Made by a program: the position numbers and the translations under genes. Below, piece after piece: positions 1-7,844 of a stretch of DNA of 64,000 bases (the first letter of the stretch is position 1; each line of letters opens with the position of its first letter). The notes below the pieces were generated by a model. The model searched no databases. It was not told the origin of the DNA and saw only the letters and a list, made by a program, of their open reading frames with translations. Source of the DNA: Bryobacterales bacterium (GTDB taxonomy: Bacteria; Acidobacteriota; Terriglobia; Bryobacterales; Bryobacteraceae); assembly GCA_020847975.1 (NCBI GenBank), contig JADLBD010000211.1:1-64000 (forward strand). The letters are read 5' to 3'.

Positions 1-325
1 AGAGGAGTGGGTCGCCGCCGGCTTTTTCGTAGAGTTGGGCGTCGGCAATGGCAAGATTGCGGAGGCGCCAGGCGGCGTGAATGAGTTGATGGAAGGTGTC
101 GAGTTCGATGGGGCCTTTGGGTTTGAGGTTGGTGGTGTATTCGGCGAGGAGGGCATTGTAGTCTTCCTGCTCTTCGGGGGTTTGAAAGACGATGCGGGAG
201 GAGGTGAAGCCGTGGATGCGGCCGTTTTGGGAAGAGCGGGCTTTGCCTTCGGGGGTAATGGGGCCGTGGGACTTGGCTCCGTTGATGCGAGCGGCGTCGC
301 TGTGTGCGGTGCTGATGGTGGACAT
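1..325 (-). CDS. Hypothetical protein, N-terminal part (cut by window edge)
   Basis: An open frame starts at an ATG at 325 and runs off the left edge with no stop, giving 108 codons of the N-terminus. It begins with a short Ser/Thr/Ala-rich segment followed by a motif of the form GPxTPEGKARSSxNxxxHG at about residues 21-39. I know this motif from a family of uncharacterised proteins that is present in many copies in Acidobacteria and Planctomycetes and whose function is unknown. The rest is predicted to be helical and charged. There is no signal peptide. The 195 bases between this gene and the next upstream gene on the same strand hold nothing else I can support. The frame is certain; the function is not assigned. 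Confidence 0.7.
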   Translation of the reverse strand, partial: MSTISTAHSDAARINGAKSHGPITPEGKARSSQNGRIHGFTSSRIVFQTPEEQEDYNALLAEYTTNLKPKGPIELDTFHQLIHAAWRLRNLAIADAQLYEKAGGDPLL

Positions 326-520
326 AGTGTTCTACTCTGGCTTGGTTGTATCACGCGGAGGTTTCAGGATTTATGGGGTGGGTTTGTAAGTGGTTGTGGA
401 GGAAGGGGGAAATATTTATGAATTGATGGTGAATATAATCTTCTCGCGGAGGCGGAGGACGCGATCCGTGGTTGGCGTGGGCAAATGGGTTTTTCAGGAG
501 GCGCGGAGGGCGCAAGAGTG

Positions 521-1048
521 TCAGAGTTGGTCCAATTGTTCGCGTAGTGCGCTGGGGTAGAGGGGCTTTAGCGCGGGATAGGTTTCGGCCAGGCGGATGA
601 GGTCTAATTCGTCTTTCTTGCGTTTGCTGAGACGGCAGTGGGGGTCGGTGTAGGCCCAGAGTTTTCCTCGAGTCACATCCTCGAGACAAGCGACCATTGT
701 ACGAACGCCGAGTACGTCGGCTTCCACGGCGCGAGAGAGGAAGGCTTGGTATCGTTCGTCAGTGGTGAATTGAATCCGAAGGTTGCTTTCCGGCGTCACA
801 GCGTTGACAGAGTGCGGGTGGATATCGGCGCGAAAGCCTTTCTCTTCGAGGCGCGCAGTCAGCCCTGGCAGGTTCCGGGAAATCACGACGAGATCAGCGT
901 CGAGGGTGTAAACGGGTTCCACATAACAATTGACGGCCAATCCGCCAATGAGGCAATAGGGTCCAAACGACTGGCATGCCTCGATGAGGCGCTCGAAGTC
1001 AGTGGCGCCACCATGGGTTGTCAATTCGTAGACCTCCGCCGCAGTCAC
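521..1048 (-). CDS. AbiEii/AbiGii-like nucleotidyltransferase-fold protein
   Basis: A 175-residue protein with a nucleotidyltransferase-type core: an IGGLAVN segment at residues 34-40 and a DAD pair at 50-52, the spacing expected for the GG...DxD metal site of the AbiEii/MNT superfamily. Members transfer nucleotides, often as the toxin part of type IV toxin-antitoxin modules. No AbiEi-like or HEPN antitoxin gene is adjacent: upstream is an oxidoreductase and downstream an unrelated hypothetical gene. It may therefore be a solitary nucleotidyltransferase rather than a toxin. The start is a GTG with no ribosome binding site, seven bases after a TATAAT box, which suggests leaderless expression. 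The fold call is fairly safe; the biological role is inference. Confidence 0.7.
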   Translation of the reverse strand: MTAAEVYELTTHGGATDFERLIEACQSFGPYCLIGGLAVNCYVEPVYTLDADLVVISRNLPGLTARLEEKGFRADIHPHSVNAVTPESNLRIQFTTDERYQAFLSRAVEADVLGVRTMVACLEDVTRGKLWAYTDPHCRLSKRKKDELDLIRLAETYPALKPLYPSALREQLDQL

Positions 1049-1055
1049 AACCTAC

Positions 1056-1061
1056 ATTATA
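1056..1061 (-). promoter_or_regulatory. Candidate -10 box for a leaderless transcript
   Basis: On the minus strand a perfect TATAAT lies seven bases before the GTG start at 1048, so transcription would begin at or beside the start codon. There is no Shine-Dalgarno sequence in the gap. A convincing -35 hexamer is not visible 17 bases upstream. Start mapping would decide. Confidence 0.4.
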
Positions 1062-1076
1062 GAGCGCGTGGGCGGG

Positions 1077-2495
1077 CTACTTCGGTTTGGTTTGGCGGGC
1101 GATTTTGACGATGGGGCCGTAGACTTCCTTGTCATAGGGCGGACAGCCGGTGGGGAACTGGCCGAGTTCGTTGTGTTTTTGGCGCATGAGGTAGGTGCAG
1201 AAGGTGACGGTGCGGCAGACCTGGCGGCCGTCGAGGACGCCGTTTTGGAGGGCGTCGCGGGCGAAGTTGGGATAGGCAAGGGCGTTGCGGCCGGCACCGT
1301 AGAAAGTGACGGCTCCGGAGGCGATGTTGTGGGCGGCGGCGTTGATGGCGAAGACCTGGAGCCAGCTATAGCCGGTGCCGACGATGGGGAGATCGGGGAA
1401 GGCGCGCTGCAATTCGGCGGCGATACGGAAGTGGCGATCGACGCCGAGGAGGGGATGTTCGGGGGACTCGTAGTTGCCGTCGTCGGGTTTCTCGAACGGG
1501 CGGCCGACGTGGGGGTTGAAGTAGGGGCTTCCGAGGGAGACGTTGAGGAGTTCGACGCCCCATTCGCGGAGCCAGGTGATGACCTGCCTGACTTCGGTGA
1601 GGTCCTCGAGGAGGGGGTTGTCGCGGTTGTTGCCCAAGCCGTAGGGATAGGGAGTTGGGTAGGGGATGGGTACGCCGATTCCGGTGACGGGATCGCGTTG
1701 ATAGGCGATGCCCTCGTAGGCATCGAGCCGCATGCAGAGCATGAGTTGGCTGCCGAAGGCGGCGCGCATTTTGCCGAGGGTGTTGCGGAGGAAGCGGGTG
1801 CGGTTTTCGAGCGAACCGCCGTAAGGGCCGGGGCGGGTAGTGGCCCCGAGGAGTTCGTGGAGAAGGTAGCCGTGGGTGGCTTTGAGGTCGATGGCGCGAA
1901 AGCCGGCCTGGAGAGCGAGCGCGGCGGCGCGGACGTAGTCATCTTCGAGACGTTCGAGGTCGCCGTCGGAGATGATGGGGTAGTCGGCGGGGACGCCGGT
2001 TTTCGCATCGACGGAGGGATTGTGGAAGGCAATGATGCGGCGGGGAACAGAGTAGCGGCCGGAGTGAGTGAGTTGGAGGGGAGCGAGGAGGTCGTCTGTA
2101 GCGCCGAAGTTGGCGCGGTGGGCATCGAGAGCGGCGTCGAGAAGGCGCGCGAGTTCGGGGAGGGAACCTTCGTGGATCCACAACTGGCGGGCATTGGCGC
2201 GGCCTTCCTCGCGGACGGCGGTGGCTTCAAACCAGATGAGTTTGGCTCCGCCGGATCCGAAGCGGTGGTAGCGGCGGAAGGTCAGTTCGCCGGGACTGCC
2301 GTCGAGTTTGCCGTCGCAGCCTTCCATGGGATGGATGGCGATGGAATTGCCGACGCGGAAGGCGCCGACCTGCACGGGGCGGGCGAGGACGGACCTGACC
2401 TTATCGGGGTCTTCTTCGAAATGAACGTGGCGTGTGCCGAGGTTCTCAGTCTCCTGTTGTAACTCGCTGAGCGTCCGGTAATTGAAGTGTCTCAT
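1077..2495 (-). CDS. NADH:flavin oxidoreductase, old yellow enzyme family
   Basis: A 472-residue FMN enzyme of the old yellow enzyme/2,4-dienoyl-CoA reductase class, which uses NAD(P)H to reduce activated alkenes. Visible landmarks are QLTHSGRYS near residue 145 (flavin/active-site strand), a KATHGYLLHELL segment and the family signature YGGSLENRTRF near residue 225. The frame is open for 23 codons upstream, but the ATG at 2495 is chosen because homologous sequence begins there. This start lies 50 bases inside the end of the MFS transporter gene, so the two genes overlap in different frames and are probably translationally coupled. The protein is about 100 residues longer than minimal OYEs, with several Cys near the C-terminus. 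The substrate is unknown; the transporter probably brings it in. Confidence 0.85.
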   Translation of the reverse strand: MRHFNYRTLSELQQETENLGTRHVHFEEDPDKVRSVLARPVQVGAFRVGNSIAIHPMEGCDGKLDGSPGELTFRRYHRFGSGGAKLIWFEATAVREEGRANARQLWIHEGSLPELARLLDAALDAHRANFGATDDLLAPLQLTHSGRYSVPRRIIAFHNPSVDAKTGVPADYPIISDGDLERLEDDYVRAAALALQAGFRAIDLKATHGYLLHELLGATTRPGPYGGSLENRTRFLRNTLGKMRAAFGSQLMLCMRLDAYEGIAYQRDPVTGIGVPIPYPTPYPYGLGNNRDNPLLEDLTEVRQVITWLREWGVELLNVSLGSPYFNPHVGRPFEKPDDGNYESPEHPLLGVDRHFRIAAELQRAFPDLPIVGTGYSWLQVFAINAAAHNIASGAVTFYGAGRNALAYPNFARDALQNGVLDGRQVCRTVTFCTYLMRQKHNELGQFPTGCPPYDKEVYGPIVKIARQTKPK

Positions 2496-3714
2496 CCATT
2501 TTGCCGTGTTTGGGAAGGAGGGCCACGGCAATAGCGCCAACAAAGGCCATGCCGAAGACCGCAATTAAAGCTTCATTATAACTTCCCATAATCTGGCGGA
2601 GTTGGGCGACGAAATAGGGGAACCAGGTTTGGGCGATGGTATCGGTGGGGAGAATGATGGCCATGGCGCGGGCGAGGGTATTGACGCCGAAGACATCGGC
2701 GGCCATGAGGGGGATGAGCATGTAATCAGCTCCCATGCCGAAGCCGAAGAGGATGGCGAACATGTAGACGCTGGTTTCATTGCCGGGACGCACGAGCAGG
2801 AGCAGGGGGATGGTGGCGGCGACGAGGCCGTAGGTTGCGGTCATGACGTACTTTTTGGGGTAGCGGTCGGCGAGCCAGCCGATGAGGAGGCGGCCGGCGA
2901 TGGAGGACCAGAGGATCATGGCGTTGGCTTGCGTCCATACGGCGTCGCGGGCAGCCTGATCGGTGAAGCCCTGATCCTGGAAGACGAACTTCATATGCTG
3001 GTTGATGGAGCCGATGGAGCCGATGGAACAGGCGGAGCCAACGACGAGGAGCCAGAAGGCGACGGTGCCGGTGAGCGCGCTAAAGGGGAGCGGGTTGGCC
3101 TTGGTTTCGGCGGCGGCCACGGCTGCGCCGTCGGGATTCTGACCAATATCCTGTGGGCGGTTCTTGAGGAAAAGGATGGTAATGGGCCAGACGAGCAGGA
3201 CGATGAAACCGACGACGATGAGGCAGGTGCGGAATCCGCTGGCGCCGGTGACTCCCTTGACGATGAAAGAACCGGCCGAGCCGACGAAACCGACGCCGAC
3301 GTAGGTAATGCCCATGGCGAGGCTGCGGTTTTTGCGGAACCACTGCGAGATGAGGACCTGGTGGGGAATAGGGCCGGAGAAGATATAGCCGACGGTGTAG
3401 AGGAACCACAGGCCGTAGTAGAGGGTAAGGTTGCCCCGCATGGAGGAGAATCCGATGAAGGCGAGGGCGGTGAAGGTGGAGCCGATGAGGAGGAGGCGCT
3501 TGGGAGGGAAGCGGTGGACGAGGACGGGCCCGACCCAGAGGGTGAAGAGGGCGGCCAGAGGGAAGCCGAGGGTAATATCGGGCTTCGACCAGCCGAAGGC
3601 CTGGGTGTAGTAGTCGTAGAAGAACGGCATGTTGTAGTACGGCAATCCCGTGGAGAGACCGAACGTACAAACGGCCGCGGCAACGATCCACCAACCGTAG
3701 AATTTCCTGGGCAT
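2446..3714 (-). CDS. MFS transporter (OFA/OxlT-like)
   Basis: A 422-residue major facilitator with about twelve hydrophobic helices, starting MPRKFYGWW, a typical N-terminus for the OFA and monocarboxylate-like MFS branch. The second half carries a GRLLIGWLADRYPKK loop, matching the MFS loop 8-9 signature. The start at 3714 is preferred over upstream in-frame codons because a GAAGGAAAA ribosome binding site precedes it. It overlaps the downstream oxidoreductase by 50 bases, making a two-gene operon. Substrate is probably an organic acid or an unsaturated carbonyl compound processed by that enzyme; this is inference from context. Confidence 0.85.
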   Translation of the reverse strand: MPRKFYGWWIVAAAVCTFGLSTGLPYYNMPFFYDYYTQAFGWSKPDITLGFPLAALFTLWVGPVLVHRFPPKRLLLIGSTFTALAFIGFSSMRGNLTLYYGLWFLYTVGYIFSGPIPHQVLISQWFRKNRSLAMGITYVGVGFVGSAGSFIVKGVTGASGFRTCLIVVGFIVLLVWPITILFLKNRPQDIGQNPDGAAVAAAETKANPLPFSALTGTVAFWLLVVGSACSIGSIGSINQHMKFVFQDQGFTDQAARDAVWTQANAMILWSSIAGRLLIGWLADRYPKKYVMTATYGLVAATIPLLLLVRPGNETSVYMFAILFGFGMGADYMLIPLMAADVFGVNTLARAMAIILPTDTIAQTWFPYFVAQLRQIMGSYNEALIAVFGMAFVGAIAVALLPKHGKMDETLQLPDAQRVTTGD

Positions 3715-3827
3715 CCGCTGTTTTCCTTCGAGGGTTTGGAATGAAACGAACCTTCCTATCATAGTAGGTCGAAGGTGCACTTGCTGAGCCGGCGAGGGCA
3801 TAGGCGGGGGTGGCGTAGACTAGGCAC

Positions 3828-5714
3828 ATGAGGAAGTCCATCCTGGTTGCCGTATTCGCCGCCGCCGCGCAGGCGGGCGTGGTGTTCCAAGACAACTTCA
3901 GCACACCGGGGACTACGCTCGATTTCAGCAAATGGACGACGGAGACCGGGTCGGCATCGTATTTCGGGCGGACGCAGTTGGAGCCTTGGACCACGGGAGG
4001 CGGTCAGTTTATCGTGGGCGTGGAAGGCGCGGAACTGGCGCTGAATACGTACAATCCGACGGCGAGCCCACCCGGATCCTCGTTCTATGGAACGCATGGC
4101 AAGACGGTGAACGCGTTTCAGCCGGCGGCGAATACGGCGATCCGGTTCACGACGCGGCTGCGGCTCACATCGCTCGAACCGGGCATTGTGTATGGGATCT
4201 ATCTATATGGGTGCGCGCCGGGGCTGTGCGCGACGCAGCATGATGAGATCGACATCGAACTGGTGACGAATGCGCTTCAGCCGGGCGGAGGGGGGCTGAT
4301 GGCGCAATTGAACCGGTACGCGAACGAAGGGCTTGGGGCGGGTCACGGCAGCATGGCGGCGCTGCCGGCGGGCTTCGATCCGCTGGCGATGCACGACTGG
4401 ACGATTGTATGGTCATTGACGCGGATCGACTACCTGGTGGACGGCGTGCTGCTCGGGTCGGTGTTCGACTATGTTCCACAGGGTCCGATGCAGGTGAACG
4501 AGAACGCGTGGGCTCCGGATACGGCTTGGGCGGCGGCTTACAGCGCGGCGCTGCAGCCGGCGAAGAGCGCGGCGGAGAACCAGCGGTTTGTGGCTTTGCT
4601 GCGGGGAGTGACGGTGGAAGAGATCGCGTATCCGGCACCGGCGTGCAGTTATCAATTAGGCGGCGCTTCGACGACGGTGGCGGCGACGGGGGACATCCGG
4701 AAGGTGAATGTTTCCACCGGCGGCGGGTGCGGATGGCAGGCGAGTTCGAACGCGGCGTGGGTGACGATGGTGGCGGGCGCGGCGGGATCCGGGAGCGGGG
4801 CAGTGCGGTTTCGCGTGGATGCGAATGGGGGCGGGCTGCGAACGGCGAAGTTGACGGTGGGCGGGGTGGACTATGCGATCACGCAGGCGGCGGGGGGATG
4901 CTCCTTTAACGTGGCGGGACCGGAGGTAGCTCCGTCGGCTTCGGGAGGGACGTTTCCGGTTTCGGTGACAGCTTCCAATTCCGCTTGTCAATGGATGGCG
5001 GCGGGGGCTCCAGCATCGTTGGTAGTGGTGAACGGCGGGCCGGGCAATGGCGGGGGGACGGTGAGCTATTCGCTTCCGGCGAATTCGTCGGGCAGCCCGC
5101 GTCCCGGATACGTGACGGTGGGCGGGCAGTATTGGCAAGTGGTGCAAAAGGGGCGGCCGCCGCAGGTATTCAGCGACGTCCCGCCGGGGTATTTGTTTTT
5201 CGATTCGATTACGCTGTTGCAGCAGAACGGCATCAGCCCGGGTTGCGGAGGAGGGCAATATTGCCCGGATGCGCCAATGACGCGGCGGGAGATGGCGGCG
5301 TTTCTGATTCGCGCCTTAATGGGGGAGAGTTTCAGCTATCCGAGCGAGCCTTATTTCACGGATGTGGGCACGGGCGACGGATATTTCCGGTATATCCAGA
5401 AGCTGCGGGAGATAGGGGTAACGAACGGGTGCACGGCGGCGCGGTATTGCCCGGACGACACTGTGACGCGCGGGCAGATGGCGGCGTTCGTGGTACGGGC
5501 GAGGCTGGGTGTGAGCTATGCGGAGCCATTTCCTTATCAGCAGCCGCCTCTGTTTGACGATGTGAAGACAGGGAACGTGTTTTTTGCCTATGTGCAGAAG
5601 CTGAAGGAACTGGGGATTACGAACGGATGCACGGCTGTGACGTATTGCGTGAATGATGAGACGACGAGGGGGCAGATGGCGGTGTTTGTGACGCGGAGTC
5701 TGCTCGCTCCATGA
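3828..5714 (+). CDS. Secreted GH16 glucanase-like protein with two BACON-like and three SLH domains
   Basis: A 628-residue modular surface enzyme. Residues 1-16 form a signal peptide. Residues about 18-265 are a GH16 jelly-roll domain with the catalytic ExDxxE-type motif HDEIDIEL (E140, D142, E144), expected to cleave beta-1,3 or mixed-linkage glucans. Two BACON-like beta-sandwich domains follow (about 272-355 and 357-442), each beginning with a Cys and containing a GGxC or SAC segment. The C-terminus (about 447-628) is three S-layer homology repeats ending in TRREMAAF, TRGQMAAF and TRGQMAVF. Each SLH repeat contains a Cys pair of the GC...YC type, suggesting a disulfide. The SLH repeats should anchor the enzyme at the cell surface. 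The gene is divergent from the MFS gene with a 113-base shared promoter region. Confidence 0.9.
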   Translation: MRKSILVAVFAAAAQAGVVFQDNFSTPGTTLDFSKWTTETGSASYFGRTQLEPWTTGGGQFIVGVEGAELALNTYNPTASPPGSSFYGTHGKTVNAFQPAANTAIRFTTRLRLTSLEPGIVYGIYLYGCAPGLCATQHDEIDIELVTNALQPGGGGLMAQLNRYANEGLGAGHGSMAALPAGFDPLAMHDWTIVWSLTRIDYLVDGVLLGSVFDYVPQGPMQVNENAWAPDTAWAAAYSAALQPAKSAAENQRFVALLRGVTVEEIAYPAPACSYQLGGASTTVAATGDIRKVNVSTGGGCGWQASSNAAWVTMVAGAAGSGSGAVRFRVDANGGGLRTAKLTVGGVDYAITQAAGGCSFNVAGPEVAPSASGGTFPVSVTASNSACQWMAAGAPASLVVVNGGPGNGGGTVSYSLPANSSGSPRPGYVTVGGQYWQVVQKGRPPQVFSDVPPGYLFFDSITLLQQNGISPGCGGGQYCPDAPMTRREMAAFLIRALMGESFSYPSEPYFTDVGTGDGYFRYIQKLREIGVTNGCTAARYCPDDTVTRGQMAAFVVRARLGVSYAEPFPYQQPPLFDDVKTGNVFFAYVQKLKELGITNGCTAVTYCVNDETTRGQMAVFVTRSLLAP

Positions 5715-5746
5715 GGCCGGCGCAAAACATGAGGCCGGCGCAAAAT
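5711..5746. repeat. Two tandem 18-bp units
   Basis: Two 18-base units, atgaggccggcgcaaaac and the same ending in t, follow each other directly and begin at the stop codon of the SLH protein gene. On the minus strand they read through the broken end of the transposase remnant. They probably mark the junction at which the transposase gene was truncated. Confidence 0.75.
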
Positions 5747-6049
5747 ATGAACATGATTGGCCATTAGGACCCACGCTCGCAACTGGTATAAGCCTAGCCG
5801 CTGTTCGCCATACTGGAGAGCATCGACAACACATCGCTGCACGCCTTCATCGAGAAGCCATCGTGGACCAGTTGCGGCCTTGTCCAACTGCCGATCCATG
5901 CCTGCAAAGGCCTTCCCCGCGGACTTTGAATCCGCGCTGCCAATAGTGACATGGCTGGTTCCGGGTAGCGATCCGTGTAAACGCCACGTGAGGAATATCG
6001 CAGCGCCATCCGGGTGCCAGTGCGGCAGATGGCGTTCGTAGTACGTCAA
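5715..6049 (-). pseudogene. Truncated REP-associated tyrosine transposase (RAYT, Y1/IS200-like)
   Basis: Reading from a TTG at 6049 the minus strand encodes TYYERHLPHW, a typical RAYT N-terminus, then AIFLTWRLHGSLP and AWVLMANHVHIL. The last contains the HxH metal-binding pair of HUH/Y1 transposases. Homology stops directly after this motif, at the 18-bp tandem repeat, so the catalytic tyrosine part is missing. A full RAYT has roughly 170-220 residues and only about 105 are left. The frame remains open into the neighbouring gene but that extension is not transposase sequence. RAYTs act on REP palindromes, and an imperfect palindrome lies just upstream of the start. The remnant is presumably inactive. 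Confidence 0.75.
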
Positions 6050-6064
6050 GATGCACTTGTGGCA

Positions 6065-6099
6065 CAAAGTGGACAGACCAGGAGGTCTATCCCACTTTG
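6065..6099. repeat. REP-like imperfect palindrome beside the RAYT remnant
   Basis: The arms 6065-6072 (caaagtgg) and 6092-6099 (ccactttg) pair over 8 bases; after a small asymmetric internal loop, AGACC at 6075-6079 pairs with GGTCT at 6084-6088 around an AGGA tetraloop. The structure lies 15 bases upstream of the RAYT start and 6 bases beyond the stop of the MreB-like gene. It fits a REP target but could also end transcription of the MreB-like gene; there is no T-run. Confidence 0.55.
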
Positions 6100-6105
6100 C
6101 TCCGG

Positions 6106-7119
6106 TCAAGATGCGCTGAAACGGCGCCAGTCGGCAAGGCAGAGATGATCGAGCTGGTAGGCAAGGCCGAGGATGACACAGGACATGGGATCGGGGGCGA
6201 CCTTGACGGGGAGTCCGCAATCGAGGGTGATGAGGCGGTCGAGGTTGCGCAGGAGGGCGGAGCCGCCGGTGAGGACGATGCCGGTATCGACGAGGTCGGC
6301 GCTGAGTTCGGGAGGCGCCTGCTCGAGGACCTCGCGAATGGTGTGGACAATGCGGGCGAGGGGAGCGGAGAGGGCCTCGCGGACCTCACAGCCGCGGATG
6401 ACGGCTTCGCGGGGAACGCCCTTTTCGGCGCATCGTCCCTTGACGCGCAAACTGAGCTCGGTGTGGAGCGGGGTAGCTGATCCGATCATGATCTTGAGCC
6501 GCTGAGCAGTGGGTTCACCGATCAGAAGCTGGTGGACAGCGCGGATGTGGGAGGCGATAGCAGCGTCCATCTCGTCGCCGGCCACGCGAGTGGAGCGGGC
6601 GCAGACGGTATTGCCCAGCGAGATGATGGCGACATCGGTAACGCCGGCTCCGATGTTGACGACCATACGTCCGCGGGATTCTTCGATGGCCAAGCCGGCC
6701 CCGCGGGCGGCTGCGAGAACCTGCTCGACGAGGAGGACATCGGTGGAACCGGCCTTGCGGACCGATTCGACGAGCGCGAGGCGTTCGACCTCGGTCATGC
6801 TGCTGGGGATGGCGATGGCGGCTTTGAGGCGGCGCAGGAGGCCGGAGATGTGGGCCTTGCGCAGGAAGCGGTGCAGCATGCCATCGAAGAGATCGAGGTC
6901 GCTGATGGTGCCTCCGCGAATTGGCCGGGCGGTCTGAAACTTTTGCGGTGTGCGGCCAAGGCCTGCCTCGGCCTCTTCCCCGACGGTTACGATTTCGCGC
7001 GTGCTTGTGCGGATGGTGACCAGGGAGGGTTCGCTGACGGCGACTCCACGGCCTTTGACATAAAGCAGCGTATTCGCGGTTCCCGGATCGAGTGCGACGC
7101 TGGAAGGGAAGCCGATCAC
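6106..7119 (-). CDS. MreB/actin-like protein, divergent paralogue
   Basis: A 337-residue protein collinear with the cell-shape actin MreB. The phosphate-1 loop DPGTANT (11-17) and the C-terminal VLTGGSALL loop are well preserved. The phosphate-2 loop, normally VxDIGGGTTEVA in MreB, reads VVNIGAGVTDVA (153-164): the conserved Asp is N155 and the conserved Glu is D162. Nucleotide hydrolysis may therefore be altered. No mreC, mreD, pbp2 or rodA genes are adjacent, so it is probably an accessory paralogue rather than the main MreB. The start is a GTG at 7119 with a GGAG sequence eight bases before it. It lies 36 bases downstream of the rnk-like gene, in the same orientation. An MreB assignment at family level is safe; an ancestral cell-shape role is not shown. 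Confidence 0.85.
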   Translation of the reverse strand: MIGFPSSVALDPGTANTLLYVKGRGVAVSEPSLVTIRTSTREIVTVGEEAEAGLGRTPQKFQTARPIRGGTISDLDLFDGMLHRFLRKAHISGLLRRLKAAIAIPSSMTEVERLALVESVRKAGSTDVLLVEQVLAAARGAGLAIEESRGRMVVNIGAGVTDVAIISLGNTVCARSTRVAGDEMDAAIASHIRAVHQLLIGEPTAQRLKIMIGSATPLHTELSLRVKGRCAEKGVPREAVIRGCEVREALSAPLARIVHTIREVLEQAPPELSADLVDTGIVLTGGSALLRNLDRLITLDCGLPVKVAPDPMSCVILGLAYQLDHLCLADWRRFSAS

Positions 7120-7155
7120 GTTCAGACTCCGGAACGCGGAGGGGCGGCCGCGAGG

Positions 7156-7569
7156 TCAAGCGCGGCTGACACCGGCGGCCTCCGGTTGATAAAGGACTTC
7201 GAGGACCTCGAGGCGGCGGATGCCCCTGGGTACGCGCCATTCGATGACGTCGCCGGCGCGATAGCCGAGCATGGCGGTGCCGACGGGAGCGAGCACGGAG
7301 ATGGAATTGCCGGTGCGGGCCTGTGTGGGGAAGACGAGCCGGTAAGTGCGCGTCTCACCGCTATCGAGGTCTTTCACGCGGACCTCGGAGTTCATGGTGA
7401 CCACATCGCGGGGAACAGCGTCGGGCTCGACGATTTCGGCGCGATCGAGTTCCTGCTCGAGCATATCGAGGTATTCGCGGTCCGCCGGAGTCGCAGAAGC
7501 GCGGCGGGCATCGATGAGCCGCTGGAGCCTTTCAAAATCGTCGGCGGTGATGTAAATACGGTCTCGCAT
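7156..7569 (-). CDS. rnk: Rnk-type nucleoside diphosphate kinase regulator (GreA/GreB family)
   Basis: A 137-residue protein, the normal Rnk length. The N-terminal half is a short helical pair shorter than that of GreA, and the C-terminal half is the FKBP-like GreA/GreB domain with a SVLAPVGTAMLGYRAGDVIEW segment, here split by position about 94-114, typical of Rnk. Rnk binds RNA polymerase near the secondary channel without the antipausing activity of GreA. The start at 7569 has an AGGAGG ribosome binding site. It is the first gene of a two-gene unit with the MreB paralogue and is divergent from a DUF302-like gene across about 275 bases, in which I see no other coding potential. Confidence 0.85.
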   Translation of the reverse strand: MRDRIYITADDFERLQRLIDARRASATPADREYLDMLEQELDRAEIVEPDAVPRDVVTMNSEVRVKDLDSGETRTYRLVFPTQARTGNSISVLAPVGTAMLGYRAGDVIEWRVPRGIRRLEVLEVLYQPEAAGVSRA

Positions 7570-7844
7570 GGTTCAGGCCTCCTGGTGAAAGATGCACGGA
7601 TGCGTGCTGGAAAGGTAAATACAAGTGCAAGCCAAGTGCCAAAGGCGGCGTGGTCCAATACAAAGGAAAAGCAGGCAGAGGAAGAGGATACGCTGCCTGA
7701 AAACGCGCAGCACTGTGCGCTAGCGTCCAAGGCGCAATGGCCGGGAAGCAGGCATGGAGAGGCTCCGGCGCGGTGTTTGCAGGGGAGAAAGGGCGAGGGG
7801 AAGATGGTTCGAGGATTGCTCTCAGCGGTTTGGTGCGAGAAAGA

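Noticed and set aside
434-439. TATAAT on the plus strand at 434-439
   Set aside because: There is no -35 at the right distance and no plus-strand gene downstream; nearby genes are on the minus strand.
1068-2462. Long plus-strand frame opposite the oxidoreductase
   Set aside because: Same Gly/Glu/Val/Ala-rich composition and no recognisable motif; the minus-strand gene has clear OYE motifs.
5757-6041. Plus-strand ORF in the transposase remnant
   Set aside because: It is antisense to the RAYT remnant and has no domain or ribosome binding site.
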